Positions 43,481-53,157 of a stretch of 64,000 bases of DNA are shown in pieces. This stretch comes from JABDFW01 sp035550215. GTDB taxonomy: Bacteria > Bacteroidota > Bacteroidia > Chitinophagales > Chitinophagaceae. Numbering within the stretch: position 1 is the stretch's first letter; every line of letters begins with the position of its first letter. Position numbers and translations under genes: made by a program. Below the pieces are notes generated by a model, which was not told the origin of the DNA, made no database searches, and saw only the letters and a program-made list of their open reading frames with translations. The stretch covers positions 62,001-126,000 of the forward strand of contig DASZPM010000013.1 in the NCBI GenBank assembly GCA_035550215.1, written 5' to 3'.

Positions 43481-45466
43481 CTATCCTTCCAGTTCCATTA
43501 TCTTTTCAAACATTTCCTCGTATTGTTTATTGGTCGTATGTAATTTTTGCTGAACTATGGTATAATCTTTTTCCAACTGCTGAAATTTGTTTCTGTCAGA
43601 ATAAAACGCAGGGTCAGCAAGATTTGTTTCTATTTGCGCCTTTTGTTTATTTAACTCATTTACCTGCTGCTCCACCTTGCTGAATTGTTTTTGCAACTGC
43701 TGCAAATCTCTTTTCCGGTCGTTGTTGCTAAACTGCTGTGTTACTTTCACCGCTTCCTTCGGTGATTCAGCTTTTATATTAACATCTTCAGCTTTTACTG
43801 GCTGCTCTTTAACTTTATCGCTTTTTTTTTGCTCTGCTGCCTGCTGCTTTGCCATACGCTCCTTCCATTCAACGTATTCAGCATAGCTGCCCTTAAATTC
43901 CTTTATTTCCTGGTCAACAATCTCCCATATTTTATTGGCCGTTTTTGAAATAAAGTAACGGTCGTGGCTAACCATTATAATACTGCCTTCATATTTATTC
44001 AGGGCATCGGCCAATAATTCAACACTGTGAATATCCAGGTGGTTGGTCGGTTCGTCGAGCATTAAAAAATTGGCCTTGCTTACAATTACTTTTGCAAGGG
44101 CTACCCTCGCCTTTTCGCCACCACTTAATATTTTAATTTTTTTCTCAACATCATCCCCACTGAATAAAAAGCAACCCAGCAGGGAGCGCAGTTCAAGCTC
44201 CGTTTTACCGCTGCGGCTTGTCTGCATTTCTTCCAGTATGTCATTCTCCAGGTCAAGCGCTTCTAACTGGTGCTGGGCGTAAAAACTTTCCTGCACGTTG
44301 TGCCCCCATACGCGTTCGCCTTCAAACGGCTCAGTACCCACAATTACGCGCAACAAGGTTGATTTACCTTTACCATTCGCGCCTATTAACGCAATTTTAT
44401 CTCCCCGCTCAATTTCTGCCTCCGTGTTTTCAACTATTGTCAGGTCGCCAAAACGCTTGGTTAAATGCTTCAGGTTTACCAGTACTTTGCCGGGCTGGCG
44501 GTCAACCTGGAAATTTATGCGCAGGTTGGGGCGTTCAATTTCCACCTGCTCCAGCCGCTCAATCTTATCCAGTTTTTTCATGGCGCTTTGTGCCGCAGCA
44601 GCTTTACTTGCTTTTGCCTTAAAACGCTCAATAAACCGCTCCTGCTGGCGTATATAATCCTGCTGGTTTTCGTAAGCCTTTTGTGCCAGGTCAACCCTTA
44701 CCGCTTTTTCTTTTTCATAAAAGGAGTAGTTGCCGGTGTAAATGTGCAATTGCTGCTGGTATAATTCAACAATTTTGGTAACCATCCTGTCAAGAAAAAA
44801 CTTATCGTGGCTTACAATTACCACGCTGCCCTGGTAATGAACAAGGTATTTTTCCAGCCATTCAATTGAAGGAAGGTCAAGGTGGTTGGTAGGTTCGTCT
44901 AATAATAATAGGTCCGGCGCCTGCAATATCATTTTAGCCAGCAACACGCGCATGCGCCAGCCACCACTGAATTCTTTATAAGGCCTACCAAGGTCAGCAT
45001 TTTTAAACCCAAGGCCCTGCAGCACTTCTTCTGTACGGTGGTGTATGGTATATCCCCCTAATACTTCAAGCTCGTGCAGTTTGTCAGTGTATTGCAGCAG
45101 CAATACTTCCTGCTTGCCTGCATCCGTATCGGACGAATGTTCTAATTCATGCCCAAGGGTTTCAATTTCCTTTTCCAGTTGCTTCACTTTTTCAAAGGCT
45201 CCCATGGCAACTTCAAGAATAGAATCATTGGTATCAAAACTCAGCAAATCCTGGTGCAGGTAACCTATTGTTGTATCGCGGCTTTTTTCTACTGTGCCGC
45301 TGCTGGGCTGGTATTCACCCACAAACAGCTTAAGCATGGTTGATTTACCTGTACCGTTATAGCCAATAAGCCCTATGCGCTCCCCCGGGTGAATATGCCA
45401 GGTTGCATCTTCAACAATAACACGCGCTCCAAACTCAAAAGTTACATTATTAAATCCAGCTAACAT
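43481..45466 (-). CDS. ABC-F family ATPase (ribosome-associated, Uup/EttA-like)
   Basis: 661 residues with two ABC ATPase domains and no membrane segments. Domain 1 has Walker A GYNGTGKST, signature FSGGWRMRV and Walker B LLLLDEPTNHLDL. Domain 2 has GANGKGKSTLL, LSGGEKARV and FLMLDEPTNHLDI. A 90-residue linker between them (AQSAMKKLDKIERLEQ) and a long C-terminal coiled coil (about 590-655, KLHTTNKQYEEMFEKIMELE) complete the ABC-F layout. ABC-F proteins act on the ribosome in translation quality control or antibiotic protection. The C-terminal coiled coil suggests the Uup-like housekeeping branch rather than resistance. It has a strong promoter match upstream. Confidence 0.93.
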   Translation of the reverse strand: MLAGFNNVTFEFGARVIVEDATWHIHPGERIGLIGYNGTGKSTMLKLFVGEYQPSSGTVEKSRDTTIGYLHQDLLSFDTNDSILEVAMGAFEKVKQLEKEIETLGHELEHSSDTDAGKQEVLLLQYTDKLHELEVLGGYTIHHRTEEVLQGLGFKNADLGRPYKEFSGGWRMRVLLAKMILQAPDLLLLDEPTNHLDLPSIEWLEKYLVHYQGSVVIVSHDKFFLDRMVTKIVELYQQQLHIYTGNYSFYEKEKAVRVDLAQKAYENQQDYIRQQERFIERFKAKASKAAAAQSAMKKLDKIERLEQVEIERPNLRINFQVDRQPGKVLVNLKHLTKRFGDLTIVENTEAEIERGDKIALIGANGKGKSTLLRVIVGTEPFEGERVWGHNVQESFYAQHQLEALDLENDILEEMQTSRSGKTELELRSLLGCFLFSGDDVEKKIKILSGGEKARVALAKVIVSKANFLMLDEPTNHLDIHSVELLADALNKYEGSIIMVSHDRYFISKTANKIWEIVDQEIKEFKGSYAEYVEWKERMAKQQAAEQKKSDKVKEQPVKAEDVNIKAESPKEAVKVTQQFSNNDRKRDLQQLQKQFSKVEQQVNELNKQKAQIETNLADPAFYSDRNKFQQLEKDYTIVQQKLHTTNKQYEEMFEKIMELEG

Positions 45467-45484
45467 TGCTTATAAATTGGTGCG

Positions 45485-45515
45485 CAAAGGTACAGCAAAA
45501 CAGGTAAGAAGGCAA
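45485..45515 (-). promoter_or_regulatory. Putative promoter of the ABC-F gene
   Basis: On the reverse strand TTG (45513-45515), 20 bases and TACCTTTG (45485-45492) fit the Bacteroidota -33/-7 consensus well. The leader to the ATG at 45466 is about 12 bases. Confidence 0.6.
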
Positions 45516-45582
45516 CCCATTTACAATGTTGAAACTAAAGTTAGCATGGTTTAAGGGCCGGATAATAATGTATTATTATATC

Positions 45583-48000
45583 TTATTCTGTTCTTAAACT
45601 TTTTACCGGGTTAGCCAGCGCAGCCTTTAAAGCACGGTAGCTAACTGTTAGGAGGGCAATCATAATTGCCAAAACGCCCGCTACCACAAACACCCACCAG
45701 CTTATAGTTACCCTGTAGGCAAAACCCTGTAACCATTGGTGCATAGCCCACCAGGCAATAGGGAATGAAATAAGTGAGGCAAATAGCACAAGCTTTGCAA
45801 AATCTTTTGACAGCATTGTTACAATACCGCCAATACCTGCGCCCAATACTTTGCGTATGCCAATCTCTTTAGTACGTTGTTCTGCTGCATAGGTAACCAG
45901 TCCAAAAAGACCCAGGCAGGCGATGAAAATTGCAAATACAGCGAAGCTGATAAATAACTTACCGGTGTGCTGGTCGGCATTATACAGGTTATTAAAATCA
46001 TTGTCCATAAAAGTATAGCTGAAGGGCTGGCCCGGTGACATGCTTTGCCATTTTGCCTGTACAGCGTCAATAAGGGTGGGTATGTTTTTTGTCTCAATAC
46101 GTACGGCCATGCTGCCGGTATTTTCCCCTAACTGCAAAAACATGGGGCTTATTTTTTCGTGCATTGAGTTGTAGTTGAAGTCTTTCACCACCCCTATCAC
46201 GTGAAATGCAATGGCCTTGTTGTTGTCACCCGGCCTGTACATATAGGTGTTAATGGGGTCTTTTAAACCAAGCACCTGCACAGCCGCTTCGTTAATGATA
46301 AGCCCGGTTGAATCGGTGGGAAAATTATCGGAAAAATTCCTGCCTTTTACCATTTGCATGCCAAGCGTAGGTACATAGTTTTTATCAACATAAAACGTAG
46401 TAAAAATATTTACCCGTTTTGCATCCAGTTCCTGGTTTCTAAACCAGCCTTCCTGGTCAAAACCGCCACCCGTAGGCAGGTCGCCGCTTATAGTCGCGTT
46501 TTTCACACCTGCTATCCCCATCAATTCCTGCCTGAAAGTTTGTATGTTTTTATCCAGCACGTAAGTATCGTGCAATACAAGCACCTGGTTACGGTTATAA
46601 CCAATATCCCGGCTGCGTATATAACTTAACTGGTTGTAAATAACGATGGTGCTTATAATAAGGACGATTGAGATGCTGAATTGAAAAACAACAAGGCTGC
46701 TGCGCAGCCAGCTTCTTTTAAAACCCGCAGCTATTTTACCTTTAAGCACATGTATGGGTTCAAAAGATGAAAGATAAAACGCAGGGTAACTGCCGGCTAC
46801 GCAACCGACCACCAGTACCAGTAAAACCGATACGGGTAACAGCCACGAGGACAGCAATGCGGAGAAATAAATGTGCTTACCCGCCAGTTGATTAAAAAAG
46901 TTTAACAGCGCCAGGGTTAATACCAGGGCAAGCAGTAACGAGAAGAAGCTCAATAAAACGGACTCTGTTAAAAACTGGATGACAAGGTGCAGTTTAGTTG
47001 AGCCGGAAACTTTTCTTATCCCAACCTCCTTTGCACGGTTAGCAGAACGCGCAGTTGAAAGGTTCATAAAATTTACGCACGCTATCAGCAGGATGAATAC
47101 TGCAATTACAGAAAAAATGTACACGTAAGTTATGTTGCCGTTAGCTTCGATTTCATACGATTTGTCAGAATGAAGATGAATATCAGTTAATGGCATTACC
47201 GGAAACCTGAAATGATTTGCCCCATTTTCAATATCGCCTTTTGCCGCATGAAACTGTGTCTCCAACTGTGCATATACATATTTTTTAGTGATGGCATTTA
47301 CATAGCCCTGCAGGTCTGCACGGGTAACACCAGGTTTCACAAGTATATACGAATGCCAGTTGTTACTGAGCCATTCATTGGCGTTGCCGCGCCATGAATC
47401 TATCAGTGGCCGTATAAAATTGAAATGGAAGTGAGATTGCTGCGGCAAATCTTTTATTACACCGGTAACCTTGCACCATACTGAATTATCTATGTACAGT
47501 GACTTTCCAACAACATCTGTGCTGTTAAAATATCTTTTTGCGGTGGTTTCTGTAATTACTATTGATTTTGGCGATGATAAGGCTGTGACAGGATTGCCAT
47601 GCACCATGGGCACAGTAAATACTTTGAAAAAAGTTGAATCTGCAAAAACAGCGTTATGATCCTGTATGTTCTGGTTATCCTTCTTTACGCGTATACCTGA
47701 TTGATAGTTCAGCCTGGCAATACTTTCCACCTGCGGGTACTCCCTTAAAAGGGTTGCGGCCAATGGCTCCGGCGTTACCGATGCATTAAAGGTTGTGCCA
47801 TTAAAAGCTATATCCGCATCAACACGGTATATGCGGTCAGCGTTCACATTGTACCTGTCGTAAGAAAGTTCATCCATTACAAACAAAACAATAAGCAGGC
47901 AAACAGCAAGGCCGGTGGCGAGGCCAATAATATTAATGGCTGAAAATGCCTTGTTTTTCCAAAGGTTACGTAATGCTACTTTCAGGTAATTTTTAAACAT
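45583..48000 (-). CDS. MacB/FtsX-type ABC transporter permease
   Basis: 805 residues. The opening MFKNYLKVALRNLWKNKAFS and INIIGLATGLAVCLLIVLFV (first helix) are typical of Bacteroidota MacB-like permeases. Two FtsX modules are visible: a periplasmic MacB-PCD core then three helices near residues 280-430, and a second core and three helices near 680-790. The motif EVGIRKVSGST / EIGIRKVLGAG occurs at the start of each FtsX module. No ATPase gene is adjacent, so the partner is encoded elsewhere. These systems usually export peptides or lipoprotein-related cargo or act as mechanotransmission devices. Confidence 0.92.
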   Translation of the reverse strand: MFKNYLKVALRNLWKNKAFSAINIIGLATGLAVCLLIVLFVMDELSYDRYNVNADRIYRVDADIAFNGTTFNASVTPEPLAATLLREYPQVESIARLNYQSGIRVKKDNQNIQDHNAVFADSTFFKVFTVPMVHGNPVTALSSPKSIVITETTAKRYFNSTDVVGKSLYIDNSVWCKVTGVIKDLPQQSHFHFNFIRPLIDSWRGNANEWLSNNWHSYILVKPGVTRADLQGYVNAITKKYVYAQLETQFHAAKGDIENGANHFRFPVMPLTDIHLHSDKSYEIEANGNITYVYIFSVIAVFILLIACVNFMNLSTARSANRAKEVGIRKVSGSTKLHLVIQFLTESVLLSFFSLLLALVLTLALLNFFNQLAGKHIYFSALLSSWLLPVSVLLVLVVGCVAGSYPAFYLSSFEPIHVLKGKIAAGFKRSWLRSSLVVFQFSISIVLIISTIVIYNQLSYIRSRDIGYNRNQVLVLHDTYVLDKNIQTFRQELMGIAGVKNATISGDLPTGGGFDQEGWFRNQELDAKRVNIFTTFYVDKNYVPTLGMQMVKGRNFSDNFPTDSTGLIINEAAVQVLGLKDPINTYMYRPGDNNKAIAFHVIGVVKDFNYNSMHEKISPMFLQLGENTGSMAVRIETKNIPTLIDAVQAKWQSMSPGQPFSYTFMDNDFNNLYNADQHTGKLFISFAVFAIFIACLGLFGLVTYAAEQRTKEIGIRKVLGAGIGGIVTMLSKDFAKLVLFASLISFPIAWWAMHQWLQGFAYRVTISWWVFVVAGVLAIMIALLTVSYRALKAALANPVKSLRTE

Positions 48001-48072
48001 AGCCGCGGTATTTACCGCTTATACGTTTAAAATAACTTATTGTTACACATATTAAATTTTATTTACAGGGAG

Positions 48073-48106
48073 AATAAAAAAGACGGCAGCCTTATCGCCC
48101 GCCGTC
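48073..48106 (-). terminator. Terminator after the carboxylate-amine ligase gene
   Basis: On the reverse strand GACGGC pairs with GCCGTC (48101-48106 and 48082-48087) and is followed by TTTTTTATT. It separates the ligase gene from the ABC permease gene. Confidence 0.7.
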
Positions 48107-48128
48107 CTAAAACTGTTGAATGAATTAA

Positions 48129-49235
48129 TTAAACCAAAAATTGACTGTGTATAAAATCGACTACATCGGTAAGGCTTTTTGTATTTTCATATACTGCCAT
48201 TTGCCTGTCAGCCCCGGTGCCCTGTTCCAAAATTTTGTGCACAAGGTTTATAGCATGCCTGCTGCCAAGCTGGTCAACAACATCATCTACAAAGTCAAGC
48301 AATTCGTAAATGAGAACCCGTGTATTTACTTCACTTTCCTTACCAAAATCAATAAGGCTACCGTCAATGCCGTAGCGGCTGGCCCGCCATTTATTTTCAT
48401 TCAGCAATGCACGGTGATACATAATAAAGTTCATATTCTGGCTGCGCAGCTTATACAACTTGGCACAAATAGCCTGGAACAAGGCTGTTATGGCAATTGT
48501 TTCTTCAATCGTCATCGGCACGTCGCATATCCTGAACTCAACGGTGTTAAAAAAGGGGTGCACCCGCAAATCCCACCAAATCTTCTTAGCATTATCAATG
48601 CAATTTGTTTTTATAAGCAACTTAACATAGTTATCATAGGCCTCAATGCTTTCAAAGCTGTCAGGTATGCCCGTGCGGGGAAATTTATCAAAAACTTTTG
48701 TGCGGTATGATTTGTAGCCTGTCTTCCTCCCCTCCCAAAACGGGGAATTTGTACTAAGGGCATACACATGCGGGAGAAAATACCGTGCGGAATTGGCAAT
48801 GTGAATAGCCATTTTCCGGTCCTCCATGCCAACATGCACATGAAGGCCGAAAATTAAATTACTGCGGGCTGCCTCCTGTAACTCATTTACTATTTCGTTG
48901 TAACGCACATGGTCAGTTATTAATTGCCGCTCCCAATGGCTAAAGGGGTGTGTTCCTGATGCTCCAACCCACAATCCAAGTTCACCGGCGATATGGGAGA
49001 TAGTTTTGCGCAGCGTAGATACATCTTTATAAGCCTCGTCAATATCCTGGCAAATATCCGTTCCCACCTCAACCACCGCCTGGTGCATTTCGGCTTTTAC
49101 TTTATCTTTTATAAGCTTCTGCCCTTCCAGCACAATTTTTTGTTCATGGCTTTTAAGTTCGCGGGTGGTAGGGTCAAGTACCATATACTCCTCTTCCACC
49201 CCAAGTGTAAAATGTTTAAAATTAATATTTGCCAT
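48129..49235 (-). CDS. Carboxylate-amine ligase, glutamate-cysteine ligase 2 family (YbdK-like)
   Basis: 368 residues, normal for GCS2/YbdK. Hallmarks are FTLGVEEEYMVLDPTTRELK at the start (Glu-Glu-Glu metal/ATP site), GLHVHVGMEDR in the middle and VEFRICDVPMTIEE near residue 235. The family joins a carboxylate to an amine with ATP. E. coli YbdK makes gamma-glutamylcysteine weakly. Its neighbour upstream in the same direction (84-base gap) encodes an ATP-grasp ligase, and a putative esterase is divergent from that. Such GCS2 plus ATP-grasp pairs are predicted to build small peptide-like metabolites; the product here is unknown. Confidence 0.92.
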   Translation of the reverse strand: MANINFKHFTLGVEEEYMVLDPTTRELKSHEQKIVLEGQKLIKDKVKAEMHQAVVEVGTDICQDIDEAYKDVSTLRKTISHIAGELGLWVGASGTHPFSHWERQLITDHVRYNEIVNELQEAARSNLIFGLHVHVGMEDRKMAIHIANSARYFLPHVYALSTNSPFWEGRKTGYKSYRTKVFDKFPRTGIPDSFESIEAYDNYVKLLIKTNCIDNAKKIWWDLRVHPFFNTVEFRICDVPMTIEETIAITALFQAICAKLYKLRSQNMNFIMYHRALLNENKWRASRYGIDGSLIDFGKESEVNTRVLIYELLDFVDDVVDQLGSRHAINLVHKILEQGTGADRQMAVYENTKSLTDVVDFIHSQFLV

Positions 49236-49319
49236 GTAATGTTAATTTGAATATTTAATGTATGAAAGGTCTATTATGCGCTGTATACCAGGCATATAAA
49301 TAAAGTTAATCACCTGCAA

Positions 49320-50276
49320 TTAAGCATAAAGCGCCTCTTTGGCTGCGCTCCTCTTTACATATTCACCCCACGTAAGGTTGTCTTTGCCCTCTTCGTGGGC
49401 CTGTGCCTTTTCAATGGCATAGTTGGCGGCTGTCTCCACCACCCAGGCAAAATTCTCCTCCCCAACACTGTTGCGGTCTGCATCCGGCGCAGGGTTACAA
49501 AAGTCTATCGCATACGGCACTCCGTCGCGTACGGCCAGTTCAACAGTATTAAAATCATACCCCAAAAACCTGTTAATGCGCAAAACAATGTCTTCCATCT
49601 GTTTCAGCCGTTCTTCAGTTGGCGAAAAACTCGCTACATAACGCAGGTGGTGTGGGTTACGCGGCTCGTAAGGCATAATACGTACATATTTACCGCCAAT
49701 ACAATAACAGCGGTAATATTCAGTAAATACAATTTCTTCCTGCAACAACATCACTAACTGGCCTGTTTCGGCATGTTTATCAAAAAAATCCTCAGCGCTT
49801 GTAAGCTTGTAAACATTTTTCCACCCGCCGCCCGCAAAAGGTTTCATATAAGCCGGAAATCCCACGTAGTCAAAAATATTCTTCCAGTCGAGCGGGTAAG
49901 CCAGGTTGCTGAATGATTTATCTGAAGTGTCGGTTGGCAAATCCCTCGATGGCAATATTACCGTTTTAGGTACTGGTACGTCAATTTGAGTAGCCAGGCA
50001 GTTATTAAAAAACTTTTCATCAGCACTCCACCAAAAGGGATTATTAATTACGGCGGTACCACGCAGGGCCGCATTTTTAAGATAAGCCCTGTAAAATGGC
50101 ACATCCTGGCTTATGCGGTCAAATATAACAGCGTAATCAGTAGGCTCGCCCTGCATCACCTTGTCAATACGGACAGCCTCTGCTGTAATGCCATCAATAT
50201 TTTTGCTGTTAACCCTCTCAATAAATTCCTGCGGAAAAGTTCTTTCCTGCCCAAACAAAACGCCGATTTTTTTCAT
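49320..50276 (-). CDS. ATP-grasp domain protein
   Basis: 318 residues. An N-terminal Rossmann-like pre-ATP-grasp part (KKIGVLFGQERTFPQEFIER) is followed by the ATP-grasp core: the Lys/loop FPAYMKPFAGGGWKNVYKL, the hinge LVMLLQEEIVFTEYYRCYCI, and the metal-binding VELAVRDGVPYAIDFCNPAP end with Asp and Asn ligands. RimK- and glutathione-synthetase-like enzymes use such domains to form amide bonds via an acyl phosphate. It is first in the order ATP-grasp then carboxylate-amine ligase. Iyer and co-workers described GCS2/ATP-grasp neighbourhoods as candidate novel amidoligase systems. Substrates cannot be read here. Confidence 0.85.
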   Translation of the reverse strand: MKKIGVLFGQERTFPQEFIERVNSKNIDGITAEAVRIDKVMQGEPTDYAVIFDRISQDVPFYRAYLKNAALRGTAVINNPFWWSADEKFFNNCLATQIDVPVPKTVILPSRDLPTDTSDKSFSNLAYPLDWKNIFDYVGFPAYMKPFAGGGWKNVYKLTSAEDFFDKHAETGQLVMLLQEEIVFTEYYRCYCIGGKYVRIMPYEPRNPHHLRYVASFSPTEERLKQMEDIVLRINRFLGYDFNTVELAVRDGVPYAIDFCNPAPDADRNSVGEENFAWVVETAANYAIEKAQAHEEGKDNLTWGEYVKRSAAKEALYA

Positions 50277-50437
50277 ACGTAAGATTTTTAGTTACAGGTT
50301 GCAAATAATTGTAATGCAACTGATAATAGATGCCAATACCCGTGCACCTAATTTAGAGAACATATTTGAAAGTACCGAAAAAATTAAAAATAATTGCATT
50401 TGCCATTAACCGTTTCGCATTTACTATTTTTGGCGTT

Positions 50438-51265
50438 ATGGTTTCAGCCAAAACTACCTGCTTGAAAAATATACTTGTTGAACAACATATTATTAATTCC
50501 GCCTTCCTTGAAAGAGAAGTTACCATTGATGCATACCTGCCTGTTGATGTTCCCCACCCTGAAAACATGGGGTTACTTTTAATTAACGATGGCCAGGATT
50601 TACCCAGGATGCCTTTTGATGAAATATTGGATGACCTTATAACAGGCAATATTATTGAGCCGATTGTTTGCATTGGTATTTATTGCGGGCCGGACAGAAA
50701 GATGGAATATGGTACGGCAAAAGAAGCTGATTATAAAGGGCGCGGGGCCAGGGCCGGATTATATACACAATTTGTTTTTGAAGAACTGCTTCCGTTTATA
50801 CATCAAACATATAATGTTGAAACATTTAAATCAACATCGTTCGCCGGGTTTTCGCTCGGCGGGCTAAGCGCGCTGGACATTGTATGGAATAGCCCGCAGT
50901 TATTTTCAAAAGTGGGTGTTTTCAGCGGCTCTTTATGGTGGAGAAGCAGGGATTATGACGATGGCTATGATGAAAACACGGACAGAATTATGCACTGCCA
51001 GGTAAGAGAAGGTAATTATTACCCGCAACTCTCCTTCTTTTTTGAATGCGGCGCGTTGGATGAAACAGAGGACCGCAACAAAAATGGTATTATTGACAGC
51101 ATTGACGATACGCTTGATTTGATAAAAGAGCTTAAAATACTGGGTTATCCTGATGACAGCATACGATACATGGAATTAGAAGACGGTAAACATGACGTAC
51201 CAACCTGGGCAAGGGCGTTTCCTGTATTTTTGCAATGGGGATGGCCTGTAAAAGCGGGGTTATAA
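50438..51265 (+). CDS. Putative esterase (esterase D / enterochelin-esterase-like)
   Basis: 275 residues from ATG 50438; the frame is open from 50366, but that extra part lacks protein character and begins close to a possible -7 box. An alpha/beta hydrolase of the PF00756 type: FLEREVTIDAYLPVD at the start, the nucleophile motif FAGFSLGGLSAL, VFSGSLWWRS, and FECGALDETEDRNKNGIID. The catalytic His is likely in MELEDGKHDVPTWARAFP. No signal peptide is seen, so it is cytosolic. It is divergent from the ATP-grasp gene (162-base gap) and may share control with it. Confidence 0.83.
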   Translation: MVSAKTTCLKNILVEQHIINSAFLEREVTIDAYLPVDVPHPENMGLLLINDGQDLPRMPFDEILDDLITGNIIEPIVCIGIYCGPDRKMEYGTAKEADYKGRGARAGLYTQFVFEELLPFIHQTYNVETFKSTSFAGFSLGGLSALDIVWNSPQLFSKVGVFSGSLWWRSRDYDDGYDENTDRIMHCQVREGNYYPQLSFFFECGALDETEDRNKNGIIDSIDDTLDLIKELKILGYPDDSIRYMELEDGKHDVPTWARAFPVFLQWGWPVKAGL

Positions 51266-51294
51266 CGGTTGGCTTATTTTGCAGCAGCCGGTAC

Positions 51295-51690
51295 TTAGTT
51301 TTCTTCTTTCGGCAATTCAATTTTAGGGAAAAAACTCATCAGCAATACAACAAAAGCGAATAATACCTGCAGGTATATGCCCGCTCTTTTTTCGGGGCAC
51401 TCGCCTGCATAGCACGCTGAAATGACGATATAATTTTTTATTGCCCAGGAAAGCAGGATTGCCGCGATAAAAACATTGGTGCGCTTAGCCCATATTTTAG
51501 GCGTAATAAAGAATATAATGTTCACTGCGCCGAGCACAAACATCATTAAACCCGCTTTGCCAAAATCAGTGCCTGTTGCCTGCAGCCCTGTAACCGTAAT
51601 TTTTACTGCCGGGATATACACCCACGGGATAAAACAAACAATTACAATGGCAATAACTGCGGCAATACCTATTAGCTGGGAATACTTCAT
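51295..51690 (-). CDS. Four-helix membrane protein, unknown
   Basis: 131 residues with four predicted membrane helices. A Cys pair sits in the third loop (ISACYAGECPEKRAG). No family is recognised with confidence. It converges with the esterase gene and stands alone otherwise. Similar proteins occur singly in Bacteroidota genomes. Confidence 0.65.
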   Translation of the reverse strand: MKYSQLIGIAAVIAIVIVCFIPWVYIPAVKITVTGLQATGTDFGKAGLMMFVLGAVNIIFFITPKIWAKRTNVFIAAILLSWAIKNYIVISACYAGECPEKRAGIYLQVLFAFVVLLMSFFPKIELPKEEN

Positions 51691-51775
51691 GTGTAAAAAA
51701 ATTCAATATTGGCGCGCAAATATACAGGAAAAGCCGAAGGGCAGGCTTATTGAATAAAAGAGCGGATTGAAAACA

Positions 51776-53086
51776 TCAGGCTATTCTTAAGGCAGGGTCA
51801 AAATATACGCCTGCTTTTAATACAATCCTGCGTATTATATCATCAAGGTCCTCACTGCTTTGCTTTAACATGCTTACCATATACAGTATTTCTTCAAATT
51901 CCTTCTTATCGGCGTAGTATTGTATCAGGTCAATTAAGCCAAGCATATTGGCCAGCGGCCGCCTCACGGCGTGGGACTGCAGCCTGGCGATTTGCCGGAA
52001 CTGGTTATTTTGTTTTACCAGTTTTTTATGCACAATCTTGCTTTCAGATATATCTTTTGAAATGCCGATATAGGCCGTAACATTATTTTCATTGTCAACC
52101 ACGGGCGATTTTGTTGCGTGTACCTGTATTATTGAGCCGTCCTTTCGTTTCAGGTCAATTTCTCCATGCCAGCTTTGCTTACCCCGAAGCCTGTTAGCAA
52201 TATCTTCATTTAAAACGCCGTGCGGTGTTAACACAGCTACACTTTTGTGCAATATTTCTTCCCTGCGCCATCCAAACATTTTCTCCGCATACTTACTCCA
52301 GTAAATTACTTTTTGCGCAGGATCCAAGATGTATACCGCCTGCTCAATACTGTCCAATAAATGTGATTGATAGTGTAATTGTTCGGTTTTTTCCAACACG
52401 TCGGTAATATCTATGGAGCAACCGGCAATCAAAACCCCATCCTGTTCGGTTTGTAACGGAAATTTATAAGCAAGGTAGTTTCTCTTAGCCCCTGATTTAT
52501 CAACAGATATTTCCTCAACTTCAATTAACTCATTTCGTTCAAGCACCACATCATTGTTCTTCTTAAAATCATCTGCCATTTCTTTAGGAAAAATGTCCCA
52601 TAACAGGCAGCCTATCTGCTTTTCTGTAAAACCGGTGTGCTCCTTAAATCTTTTGTTCATCATACGCATTCTCCCTTCTTTATCAGTAGCCCACATTAAT
52701 GCAGGGCTGTTATCAAAAAAAATGGAGAATGGCTTTTGATATGTTAAGATATTTTTGGGTGCCTGTGTTGCCGACCCTGTACAGATAAAATTATTTTGTT
52801 CGTAACCGGATATTTCCCAACAAATATCTTGGGCATCTACAGAAGACTGCAATGTAAGCGGTTTGCCGGAAGTGATGCCTTGTGCCTGGTTATAAAAGGC
52901 ACTGAAACTGTTATCAGTAAAAATATCGTTAATAAAAATGGAGCCAGTTTCAGCTACATTAAAGATTTTTTTGAAAAGGTTATTAGCGGCGAGAATCTTT
53001 CCTTCAATATTGATTACAAATGCCGGGTATTTATGTGATTCATTTATAAAAGAAGGAAGGGTTATACTAACACCGATTTTTCTCAT
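51776..53086 (-). CDS. PAS-domain sensor with HisKA-like segment but no ATPase domain
   Basis: 436 residues. Three PAS units are recognisable: about 15-70 (YPAFVINIEGKILAANNLF), 118-225 (ALMWATDKEGRMRMMNKRFK) and 245-355 (AVYILDPAQKVIYWSKYAEK), with the PAC-type linker NNVTAYIGISKDISESK. The C-terminus (370-430) has the histidine-kinase dimerisation helix LQSHAVRRPLANMLGLIDLI with a possible phospho-His, but the protein stops where a HATPase domain should begin. This form is frequent in Chitinophagaceae and cannot autophosphorylate alone. It may dimerise with, or be phosphorylated by, another kinase. No response regulator is adjacent. Confidence 0.88.
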   Translation of the reverse strand: MRKIGVSITLPSFINESHKYPAFVINIEGKILAANNLFKKIFNVAETGSIFINDIFTDNSFSAFYNQAQGITSGKPLTLQSSVDAQDICWEISGYEQNNFICTGSATQAPKNILTYQKPFSIFFDNSPALMWATDKEGRMRMMNKRFKEHTGFTEKQIGCLLWDIFPKEMADDFKKNNDVVLERNELIEVEEISVDKSGAKRNYLAYKFPLQTEQDGVLIAGCSIDITDVLEKTEQLHYQSHLLDSIEQAVYILDPAQKVIYWSKYAEKMFGWRREEILHKSVAVLTPHGVLNEDIANRLRGKQSWHGEIDLKRKDGSIIQVHATKSPVVDNENNVTAYIGISKDISESKIVHKKLVKQNNQFRQIARLQSHAVRRPLANMLGLIDLIQYYADKKEFEEILYMVSMLKQSSEDLDDIIRRIVLKAGVYFDPALRIA

Positions 53087-53157
53087 CAGGCATATTGGTT
53101 AAAAATACTTAATAATAGTTGTCAAACACACAATTGTCAATAACGGCAATACTTTTC

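Noticed and set aside
50366..50437. Upstream start of the esterase
   Set aside because: The extra 24 residues are basic and unlike the family start, and a possible -7 box (CATATTTG, 50361-50368) overlaps their first codon. ATG 50438 fits better.
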